From positions 1-39,832 of the forward strand of contig CAIXBR010000079.1 of assembly GCA_903917735.1 (NCBI GenBank): a stretch of 39,832 nt of DNA, in the 5' to 3' direction. Numbering within the stretch: position 1 is the first letter of the stretch; every line of letters begins with the position of its first letter. The stretch is from an uncultured Elusimicrobia bacterium. GTDB taxonomy: Bacteria; Elusimicrobiota; Elusimicrobia; Elusimicrobiales; UBA9959. This document shows positions 22,909 to 30,265 of the stretch, in pieces. The notes under the pieces are model-generated. The model was not told the origin of the DNA, did not search any database, and saw only the letters and a list, made by a program, of their open reading frames with translations. A program made the translations under genes and the position numbers.

Positions 22909-25232
22909 ATTACCAGAACAAGAATTTGCGGAACAACACGATAATCTTCTCGGTTCTTTTGACCGCGGGGATATTATTTGTCAGTTACCTTCTGATCTGC
23001 GCGAGGGAGCTAAATTCTTTTTCCAAGCTTATCGACGATAAAATAGAGCTAGAGACTAAAATAGCTTCCAGCCTAATTCAGCAGAACTATGGGCTTGGCA
23101 ACGTTGTAGAACTGAGAAGGACCCTCCAAACTCTTTCCGAATCGCTTGATCACCGTGTGGCCATGTTTAAGAACGACACGGGGGAGGTCCTCTGGGAATA
23201 TGCGCCGGCTGAAAACGCCGCTCCGGCGGCTTCCCGGAAACTCTTAAATAAATTCCTGCTTCCTGTCGTCTTAAGAGTGGCAAGAAAACCCTCCCCGGAA
23301 GTTCATATCAGCGGCGAGCTTGTGTCCTGCGGAACGGACGTCAAATTCACCAACGGAACAATTCTCGGATATTTTTCCTGGACTTTCTCAATTGACAAAA
23401 CCGCAGATGCCGTAATTCAGCGGCTTTTTGTAGTATTCATGACCTTCCTCTTCCTTACGCTGTTCTTGACAGCTTTTGTCTACTATATTTCCGACCGGAT
23501 ACTTAAGCCGCTGCCTGAGCTGACCGAAAAAATCCGGCATGAATTCATGCAACTGGGGATAGAATATGGAACTATCAGGAGTTCCGATATATCTTTTATC
23601 AGCGACTCTTTCGACGACCTGATCCGCGGCTGGAAGATTTCGCAGGAAAAACTTTTGAAAGCGTCAAAATTGGCGGCTATTGGACAGACCACCAGCCTGT
23701 TGGCTCATGACGTGCGCAAGCCGTTCGCGATGCTGAAGTCCATGCTCTCTATTCTTGACGTTCTTAAGAGCAATCCATCCGAACTCGGCCGGGCGAAATC
23801 GGACGTGAGCAAGGCCATTAAGCACGTTGAATCCATGCTCTCGGATATTATGGATTTCTCACGGGAAATAAAACTTGAAAGAAACCCGCATGGACTCGGA
23901 AGTATCCTTGATTTTTCCATCCGGCAAGCCGCCCAGGGTCACGCCAAAGCCGATATTTCTTTTGCGTATGACATACGGAACCGGCTTAAACCGCTTGTGG
24001 ATGAAGAGCGTATCGGCCGCGTCTTTTCTAACATAATCGGCAACGCCATAGAGGCCATAATCATCATTGGCAAAAAAACATCAGGTGAGATAACTGTAGC
24101 GTCGCGTGACACCATTGTGAACAATATCCCATTCGTTGAAGTCACCATAGGGAACGATGGGCCTGTATTTCATCAAGAGGACATCCCAAAGCTCTTTGAG
24201 TCCTTCTTTACCAAAGGTAAACAGAAGGGGACTGGTCTTGGCCTTGCCTCAGTGAAGAAGATAGTGGAGCTTCACGACGGAGAAGTGCTCGCCCGGAACC
24301 GTGCCGCAGATGCCGGCGTTGAGTTTGTGGTCCGGATTCCGGCCTCGGCAGAGAACGAAAATCCCAACAGGACGCGCTTCCCAGGGAATATAAAGGAAAT
24401 ATCATTTGAACAAAAGAAACAGGATGAAGTCAGCATCGACTCTGCGGTCACTCTGCTCGCACAGGCCGGGCAGACAATAAAAATGGTGATCCTGGAAGAC
24501 GAGGCGCTTTACCGCGCCTCCGTGCGCAATACCATAAATTCGAACGAGGCACTGCACAGGCTGATTACGCTCTATGAAGCTAAAACGGTGGCAGACGCGC
24601 TGCAGCTTATTGAAAAAGAATGTATCCGGTACGCGATAGTAGATATCGATCTCAACGAAACAAAAAATGGATTTGATTTCCTGACGGAGATAAAGGCGAA
24701 GTTCCCTGAAGTTTCCGCTATGGTGCATTCCAACCGCACAATGAAAGAGGATATCAATAAGGCGGCCGCCCTTGGGGCCAAAGTCTTTGTGCCTAAACCG
24801 TTGGCGATAGGGGACCTTATTTTGTTCCTAGCCGCGGCATCGCCTACGCCTGTGACTCTGCACGGCAGGGTAATACTTGTGTGCGACGATGACGAACTTG
24901 CGCGAAGATGTGCGGGGATAACCTTAAATGCCGCGGTAAAGAATGCGGAAATATGTGTTTTCCCTTGCGCCGAAGACCTTTTTTCTAAGTTACAGAAAAT
25001 GATTATGGGAAATCGGCAGGCGAATTACACTGTTTTCACCGATCAAAACATGGGTCAAATGAGCGGTCTTGATCTAACAACCGCAATCCGGAAATTGAAT
25101 ATCCCATGCAAGATCTTCATAATATCCAGCGAACCCAAGTCTGAATTTGAGCTTAAGGCGCTCAAAGCCGGTGCCGATGCGTATTTCGAAGGACCGTTGG
25201 ACAAGGAAATACTGGCAAGAGTCCGGCTGTAA
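22905..25232 (+). CDS. Hybrid sensor histidine kinase with two receiver domains (operon gene 4)
   Basis: A 775-residue membrane kinase. Membrane helices at about 12-32 and 172-195 enclose a periplasmic sensor of about 140 residues that I cannot assign. The kinase core follows: the H-box L-L-A-H-D-V-R-K-P with phospho-acceptor H268, the N-box N-I-I-G-N-A-I-E-A (N380), the F-box near 430-435 and the G-box K-G-T-G-L-G-L-A (441-448). Receiver 1 (about 526-645) has acidic E531/D532, D580 and K631. Receiver 2 (about 655-775) has D661/D662 and D713, but Gly763 stands where the conserved Lys should be. There is no DNA-binding or other output domain, so the signal must pass to a separate regulator. 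Its ATG overlaps the methyltransferase stop by 4 nt. Confidence 0.92.
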   Translation: MNYQNKNLRNNTIIFSVLLTAGILFVSYLLICARELNSFSKLIDDKIELETKIASSLIQQNYGLGNVVELRRTLQTLSESLDHRVAMFKNDTGEVLWEYAPAENAAPAASRKLLNKFLLPVVLRVARKPSPEVHISGELVSCGTDVKFTNGTILGYFSWTFSIDKTADAVIQRLFVVFMTFLFLTLFLTAFVYYISDRILKPLPELTEKIRHEFMQLGIEYGTIRSSDISFISDSFDDLIRGWKISQEKLLKASKLAAIGQTTSLLAHDVRKPFAMLKSMLSILDVLKSNPSELGRAKSDVSKAIKHVESMLSDIMDFSREIKLERNPHGLGSILDFSIRQAAQGHAKADISFAYDIRNRLKPLVDEERIGRVFSNIIGNAIEAIIIIGKKTSGEITVASRDTIVNNIPFVEVTIGNDGPVFHQEDIPKLFESFFTKGKQKGTGLGLASVKKIVELHDGEVLARNRAADAGVEFVVRIPASAENENPNRTRFPGNIKEISFEQKKQDEVSIDSAVTLLAQAGQTIKMVILEDEALYRASVRNTINSNEALHRLITLYEAKTVADALQLIEKECIRYAIVDIDLNETKNGFDFLTEIKAKFPEVSAMVHSNRTMKEDINKAAALGAKVFVPKPLAIGDLILFLAAASPTPVTLHGRVILVCDDDELARRCAGITLNAAVKNAEICVFPCAEDLFSKLQKMIMGNRQANYTVFTDQNMGQMSGLDLTTAIRKLNIPCKIFIISSEPKSEFELKALKAGADAYFEGPLDKEILARVRL

Positions 25233-25377
25233 AATTGATATTGGAGCGGGACTGGCTTAATGCCAACAAAGAGCTGTTCTGCGGCTTTTTAGCAGGAGTA
25301 AATTGGATTTTATGTGGGCAAGGCCGTGTAAAACAGGACAAACACTTTTATTTAAAGGGTCGTTTCTATCTTAAAAT

Positions 25378-25405
25378 AAAAAACCTGGGGAAAACCCGGT
25401 TTTTT
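25378..25405. terminator. Bidirectional intrinsic terminator between convergent units
   Basis: AAAAAACC and GGTTTTTT arms with an inner GGG/CCC and a bulged T. The T-run on both strands allows it to end the kinase operon (plus) and the clostripain-like gene (minus). Confidence 0.8.
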
Positions 25406-25420
25406 CGAGCCTTGTGCGCC

Positions 25421-26837
25421 TTATTCGCGCCAGACGCCGTCGGTCCAGGCCACAAATTCGTCCCACTGGGAGGCTTTGGAGAGGGAAAGGTCGCCGTACT
25501 TGGTCTCGAAGATGGCGTTCAGCTGGGGGGGTACGGTCTTTATCTTCATCGTCATGTTGATGGCTATGCCGCCCACCTTGGTGTAGTCGTAGCCGTTCTC
25601 CGTGTCGCCGTTCAGGCCCAGGCTGCGGATCACCAGCCGGGTCTTTATAAAGCTCATCAAGGCCTCGGAGGCCAGCCTGGTTTCCGCGCTGCCGGCGTTC
25701 TCGCCCACTATGCGGGCGAAGTCGTACAGGTCCACGTAGGCGGCTATCAGCTTCTTCTTGTCGTTCTTAGGGTCCAGGCTGGAGAAGCGGATCGCTCTGT
25801 CTATCGCGGTCCTGGCGGCCGCGGTCTCGCTGTTGCGCATTACCGCGCCGGCAAAGCCGTTCAGGTAGCCGGGCAATTCCTCCACGGCCTGCGGGCGCAG
25901 CGTGGAGATGGTGGCGCCTTATGGAGCTGAGGGGCATATTGACCGGGCCTATCAGGTGCGCGCCGTTAGCGAAGAAGTCGCGTTCCCAGTTCATGAAATA
26001 GTCGCTGAACTTGTCGGCGTTGGCGCCGGGGTTGGCGTTGATGAAGTTCAGCAGGCTTTCATAGTCGAAGCCGTAGGCCAGCATGGTCTCTTCGGAACCC
26101 ACTATCAGGCCGACGTTGTCCTTCACTTCATAGGCCACTTCGGCCATCTGCATCAGGCAGGCGTTCATGGCGAACACGTCCACGTAGCCGCTCTGGCGCA
26201 GTATTTCACCCAGCTGGCGGGTGCGCACGTAGTTTTTGGTCTCGTCGTCAAAGAGTATGCCCTTGGCGGCGCCGCCTGCGGCCTGGGGCTTCATCACGGG
26301 GTCTATCCAGCCCAGGCCGTGGTTCCAGAGCACCAGCATATAATGTTTGGCGGGGAAGGTGGTCTTGGACCACTTCACAAAATCTATCACGCGCTTGTAG
26401 TCTCCCATGTCGGCGTTGGGGTCCTGGCTGTAGACGGTTTCGCCGCTAGACAGCAGGCCGCCCTTGCCTATAAGCATGCGCTTGTCGCCCTTGCCGGCGG
26501 TGCCGTAGTCCACCACCACGTTCACCTTGTCGGTGGAGCCCACCTTCTTCATCTCGGCTATGTCCTTTTCCGCCCACTTGCCGGAGAGGCCGAGCATCTG
26601 GCTCTGTGCCAGGTCGTTCTTGGCGTTCATGAAGACTATCACGGTCCATTCTTTAGTGCCCTGGGTGTCGGGCTTGCCGGGTTTTATGAAATCAAGCAGG
26701 CCTTTGTCGGCCGGCAGGGCTTTTATGTCGGCGGCGTGGAGGCTGTTCAGGTTGAAATTCTGGGCATTTAGCGCCGAGGCTCCAAGGAGAAGCAGGGAGA
26801 CAGCGGTTGAAGCGAATTTAAAGGTTTTGTTTGTCAT
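25421..26837 (-). pseudogene. Clostripain-family (peptidase C11) secreted protease, frameshifted
   Basis: The first frame (26837 to about 25917) carries a signal peptide (M-T-N-K-T-F-K-F, cleavage near L-N-A-Q) and the C11 catalytic core: V-I-V-F-M-N-A-K-N-D-L near 66-75, L-V-L-W-N-H-G-L-G-W with H173, and F-A-M-N-A-C-L-M-Q with C227. After G-P-V-N-M-P-L-S-S-I-R the frame turns to nonsense, while the +1 frame continues as A-T-I-S-T-L-R-P-Q-A-V-E-E-L-P-G-Y down to 25421. Removing one base near 25914-25918 restores about 471 residues, normal for the family. Clostripains cleave after Arg or Lys and act outside the cell. Both catalytic residues lie before the break, so a truncated product could fold only in part. 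A sequencing error is possible. Confidence 0.85.
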
Positions 26838-26849
26838 GGGTATAGTGTA
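26838..26849 (-). promoter_or_regulatory. -10-like TACACT six bases before the clostripain start
   Basis: On the minus strand TACACT (26849-26844) is followed by ATACCC and the ATG at 26837. There is no ribosome-binding site. Upstream, 26878-26926 holds overlapping GGGCC-rich hairpins that may end the preceding glycosyltransferase transcript. Confidence 0.4.
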
Positions 26850-26962
26850 GCGGTTAAAAGAGGTTTTCAGCAGGGGCAGAGGGCCTTAAAAACGGAAGTT
26901 TTAGGGCCCAGGCCCTATTGGGCCTTTAGACCGGGGAGGGGGGCAGGATCTGGGGGGAGGGA

Positions 26963-27895
26963 TTACTTGAAAACTATGAGGCGCCACATATCTATAGCGG
27001 TGACGGACGCCTTGAAGAAATTCCCGCCCACGCCTTTGCTTTCGCCCACCCGTTTTTTGAGCGTGACGGGTATCTCGATCACCATCAAATTGTTCTTAAG
27101 GGCGACAAGGATCATTTCGCATGAAAAATGATTGCCCGTTACTTCCAGCTGGTCTATTATTTTCTCCAGCGCGCTTTTCCTGATGACCCTGAACGTGCAG
27201 CCCATGTCGGTAAGGCGCACAGTCAGGAAGCGGAGCTGCATCAGCTTGGCCATCAGCACGTTCCCCCAGTGGATGGCCGTGTTCAGCTGGGAGTCCGGTG
27301 TGTTCAGTTCTTTAGTCGTCCTTGTGCCCAAGACCATGTCGGCGTTCTCAAGGTACGCCGTCAGCTTTTTTAGGTCGCTGCCGGTAAAAGTACAATCGCC
27401 TTCCACTAGGCAGATTACGTCCCCCGCCTTCATGGCCTCCTTCAGGGCGCGCATGCAGCAGGCGCCGTAGCCTTGCACCGTCTCGCGCACCACTTTAGCG
27501 CCGGCGGCCAGGCCTTCCTGCGTGGTGCCGTCCGCGGAATTATTGTCCACCACTATAACCGACACCACATCCTTCTGGGATAAAAAATCCCTTGCCGCTG
27601 CGCCGATGGAAAGTTCGTCGTTGTAGGCCGTCATCCCCACGGAGATGCGCGGCTCGGCCACCGGTGAGAACAGCAGCGTCTTCTTCACGGGGAGAACCGC
27701 GGAGATCAGAAGATCGAGCGCCGTCAGCGCCGCGCCGGCCAGAAAAAAGCCGTTGGTCAGTTTCAGCGCCAGCCCCGGCGGGAAAACAGCCGTTGGGAAA
27801 CCGCCAAGAACGGCGTCCAGAACCTGCACCAGGAAGAAAAAAAAGCCGATGACGACGAAGTGAGCTCCGTAAAGAAGTGTTTTATGTTCTCTCAT
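26963..27895 (-). CDS. Membrane-anchored GT2 glycosyltransferase (DPM1-like)
   Basis: A 310-residue protein. Two membrane helices at the N-terminus (about 10-35 and 45-68) precede a GT-A fold. The latter has R-I-S-V-G-M-T-A-Y-N-D-E (84-95), V-V-D-N-N-S-A-D-G-T (about 114-123) and V-E-G-D-C-T-F-T-G-S-D-L, which supplies the metal-binding D-x-D-like site. Later segments M-G-C-T-F-R-V-I-R and E-M-I-L-V-A-L-K fit dolichyl- or polyprenyl-phosphate mannosyl/glucosyl transferases. It would charge a lipid carrier with a sugar on the cytosolic side. The GT39-like gene 48 nt upstream on the same strand is the natural user of that lipid-linked sugar. Confidence 0.85.
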   Translation of the reverse strand: MREHKTLLYGAHFVVIGFFFFLVQVLDAVLGGFPTAVFPPGLALKLTNGFFLAGAALTALDLLISAVLPVKKTLLFSPVAEPRISVGMTAYNDELSIGAAARDFLSQKDVVSVIVVDNNSADGTTQEGLAAGAKVVRETVQGYGACCMRALKEAMKAGDVICLVEGDCTFTGSDLKKLTAYLENADMVLGTRTTKELNTPDSQLNTAIHWGNVLMAKLMQLRFLTVRLTDMGCTFRVIRKSALEKIIDQLEVTGNHFSCEMILVALKNNLMVIEIPVTLKKRVGESKGVGGNFFKASVTAIDMWRLIVFK

Positions 27896-27943
27896 TGTTC
27901 CGTGTCCGTCATGGTTTTGACGCCCCCGCGCCGCGGCGCGCTT

Positions 27944-29179
27944 TCATCCCCCGGCCATTCTCTTGACCAACAGCCGCACCGGTTCTGAATAAATAAAAAT
28001 GGCGATATTAAGGCCGGCCCACAGCGCGGCGGCCGACCAGACGGCGTATTCGCGCCCGGTGTTCTTCGCCCTGCGCAAAAGCTCTTCCGCGCCGATCGCC
28101 GCCAGCAGGATGAAGTACGGCCCCAGCGTATGCCGGTAGCGGGTCGTGCCGAAAAAAGCGAAAGCGACGGGAAAATAGATGAACATGGTTAAAAGCGGGA
28201 GGGCCTGTATGTTCTTCGACATGAGCACGAAGTACACCCCGAACAGCCATAGCGGGAAAATTAAAACGTAGGTCAGATCGTACTCCGGCAGGAACGGGTA
28301 CAGGAACTGGAGCAAGTTCCTTGCCCCGTCCTTTATGATCGTTAAAGGAGTCTCCGCCCGGACCAGGGCCATGCCCTCTTTCAGGTTCTGCCGGTCCCTC
28401 GCAAGCTCAGGAAGGTAGTCGTTTGCAGAATATAGCTGAGCCGGGACATGGGCCCCTTTAAGCACAAAGCCGGTCTCAAGGCATACTGGGACGAATACCC
28501 CGAAAGTTCGGTAGTTCCTAGCCCACCAAGGGGCCATTATGGCTGTGAAAGTCAAAACCCCGATGGCGCCGATATTCAGCGCCGCTTTAGCCGGGAATTT
28601 CAGGAAGAGCCATATAACAACAAGAGGCGGGATCAAAAGGCCCACAGGCCGGGTAAGCGCGGCCAAGGCGAGCGCCGCTCCGGCGGCCACCGCGTAGGCT
28701 TTGCCCTTTTGCGTATCCAGCAGCAGCAAAATGGATAAGGCGAAAAGAAAGGTGAAAGTCGATTCGCTGATTATGTGCCCCGGTTCGTAGATGAACCCGA
28801 AATAAAAACAGCCAAAAAAGCCCGAGATCACGGCGGCTTTCCTGCCCGTTACCCTTAAGCCAATCAGGTAAACCAGCACGGGGACCAGCGCGCTTATTAC
28901 GGTCTGTGCTAGCTTCAGAGCGGGGATGGATTCGCCGAAAACGGAAAAGACCGCCGCTATAAAAACCGGGTAGCCGGGGGCGCGGAACGCCTTCCACACC
29001 CCGTCCGTGTATCCCAGGCCGGCGACAAGGTGTTTTGCGTAATTGATATAGTCGACGGAATCGGGGTCTGGGACCAGATTCAGTCCGAAGAAAAACACTA
29101 CATAAATCAGTCTTACGGCCAGAGCGGTGAGGAAAATATAGATTAAGGTGCTGTTGTCGCGTAACTTCATGTGTTCCAT
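27944..29179 (-). CDS. GT39/PMT-like membrane glycosyltransferase
   Basis: A 411-residue integral membrane protein with about ten helices. After the first helix comes P-D-P-D-S-V-D-Y-I-N-Y-A-K-H-L (about 37-51), the acidic first-loop site of GT-C enzymes, and then the A-F-R-A-P-G-Y-P-V-F motif (about 65-74) typical of PMT_2/GT39 proteins. It should transfer a sugar from polyprenyl phosphate to a periplasmic acceptor. ATG 29170 (M-K-L-R-D-N) is an alternative start to 29179, and neither has a clear ribosome-binding site. It is followed on the same strand by the GT2 gene; together they look like a lipid-linked sugar maker and its user. Confidence 0.8.
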   Translation of the reverse strand: MEHMKLRDNSTLIYIFLTALAVRLIYVVFFFGLNLVPDPDSVDYINYAKHLVAGLGYTDGVWKAFRAPGYPVFIAAVFSVFGESIPALKLAQTVISALVPVLVYLIGLRVTGRKAAVISGFFGCFYFGFIYEPGHIISESTFTFLFALSILLLLDTQKGKAYAVAAGAALALAALTRPVGLLIPPLVVIWLFLKFPAKAALNIGAIGVLTFTAIMAPWWARNYRTFGVFVPVCLETGFVLKGAHVPAQLYSANDYLPELARDRQNLKEGMALVRAETPLTIIKDGARNLLQFLYPFLPEYDLTYVLIFPLWLFGVYFVLMSKNIQALPLLTMFIYFPVAFAFFGTTRYRHTLGPYFILLAAIGAEELLRRAKNTGREYAVWSAAALWAGLNIAIFIYSEPVRLLVKRMAGG

Positions 29180-29264
29180 GGTAAATTACAGGTATGGTCC
29201 CGGCGTGCGGACTCCGCCGCCGAGGGGGCTAAGCTACCCAGCATATTCTACAAATTTCCCCGCG

Positions 29265-30122
29265 TTATGTACGGTTCCCGCCGGTCTTCGGGCCCGCTTT
29301 ACGGCAGATCGCGAGAAGGTCCAAGCTCTGCTCCAGCCCGGTCTCCGAGACGGAAAAATCTTCGATGCCGTATTCATGTATGTTCTGTTCTATGGTGCGC
29401 GAATGGCGCAAAAAGCGAAGCCGTTCCAGCCAGGAGATGATTAAAGGGATGAATGATCTTGGAATCCTGTGCCGCAGATCCAGAAAATCTAGCGCAGCAA
29501 TGCGCTGGATTGTTCGTACGCGCGCGGTTTCCAGGGCCTCTATCCCTGCGTTAGCGCGCACTCCCAGCAGCCGGATGTCCGAAAAAAATTCATGCAGGAG
29601 GGAGGTGATTTCCCGGGACGTGTATTCTCGGACATGGAACGGGTTCCAGGGCGGCGCGCCGGGGCGCAGGCGGCTTGCGGCGTTGGGCGTGGCGAGGATC
29701 AGAAGCCCGCCCGGTTCGATGACCCGCGCGGCTTCGCGGAGGAAGGTCCTGTCGTCCCGGATGTGCTCGATGACCTGGAGAAATATGACCGCATCGAAGG
29801 CACCGTCCTTGAAGGGAAGCCTGCGGAGGGTGGCGTCCAGACGCTCAAAATGGCATTTTGGCGAGGAATAAGTATTGCTGGAATACTCGATAGCTTCCGC
29901 GTCGACATCCGCTCCCGTTATCCGTTCGCAATGATCTGCCAAAAAAGATGTGCCATAGCCGAAGCCACAGCCTAGGTCCAGCAAAACGAAGTCTTTCCGT
30001 GGAAGCTGGGAGGCGGCGTAGTGGTAGGAGAACAGATGCTTTAGAAAGATAAGGCGCTCGTCCAGGGTTTGAAAATCGCAGGGAACGATTCGTTCGAAAT
30101 CCCGGGCAAACGCTTTAGCCAT
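29265..30122 (-). CDS. Class I SAM-dependent methyltransferase
   Basis: A 285-residue cytosolic protein from ATG 30122. Motif I L-L-D-L-G-C-G-F-G-Y-G (about 47-57) is followed by the acidic G-A-D-V-D motif II, F-D-A-V-I-F-L-Q-V-I-E-H-I (motif IV, near 108-120) and G-G-L-L-I-L-A-T-P-N (near 138-147). This order is the Methyltransf_11/25 pattern common in polysaccharide and lipid modification. The frame opens to 30206, but I prefer 30122 because an extended -10 lies exactly 6 nt before it and the extra N-terminus is low-complexity. Substrate unknown; the location next to glycosyltransferases suggests a glycan or sugar nucleotide. Confidence 0.85.
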   Translation of the reverse strand: MAKAFARDFERIVPCDFQTLDERLIFLKHLFSYHYAASQLPRKDFVLLDLGCGFGYGTSFLADHCERITGADVDAEAIEYSSNTYSSPKCHFERLDATLRRLPFKDGAFDAVIFLQVIEHIRDDRTFLREAARVIEPGGLLILATPNAASRLRPGAPPWNPFHVREYTSREITSLLHEFFSDIRLLGVRANAGIEALETARVRTIQRIAALDFLDLRHRIPRSFIPLIISWLERLRFLRHSRTIEQNIHEYGIEDFSVSETGLEQSLDLLAICRKAGPKTGGNRT

Positions 30123-30157
30123 GTGGTAATGATAGCAAAAGATGCCTCGCGCGCCAA
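30123..30157 (-). promoter_or_regulatory. Promoter ending six bases before the methyltransferase start
   Basis: On the minus strand a -35-like TTGGCG (30157-30152), a 17-nt spacer that includes TGC (30137-30135), TATCAT (30134-30129), TACCAC and then the ATG at 30122. No ribosome-binding site. This is one of the clearest leaderless candidates. GC-rich hairpins (GCGCGC arms at 30149-30166, and CGCGG-TTTT-CCGCG at 30174-30187) lie upstream. Confidence 0.55.
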
Positions 30158-30199
30158 AGAGCGCGCCACCTCCCGCGGTTTTCCGCGAAAACGAGAGGT

Positions 30200-30228
30200 T
30201 TACCAATGGTTGGGATTAGGGCTATAAT
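30200..30228 (+). promoter_or_regulatory. Promoter of the M3 peptidase gene
   Basis: TTACCA (30200-30205), a 17-nt spacer and a perfect TATAAT (30223-30228). The leader is about 30 nt with a GGAGGA ribosome-binding site before ATG 30266. Confidence 0.65.
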
Positions 30229-30265
30229 ATTTGTAATATTCAAACATATGGCGCACGGAGGACCT

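Noticed and set aside
25235..25930. 231-residue plus frame after the kinase
   Set aside because: It crosses the intrinsic terminator at 25378-25405 and lies opposite the clostripain gene.
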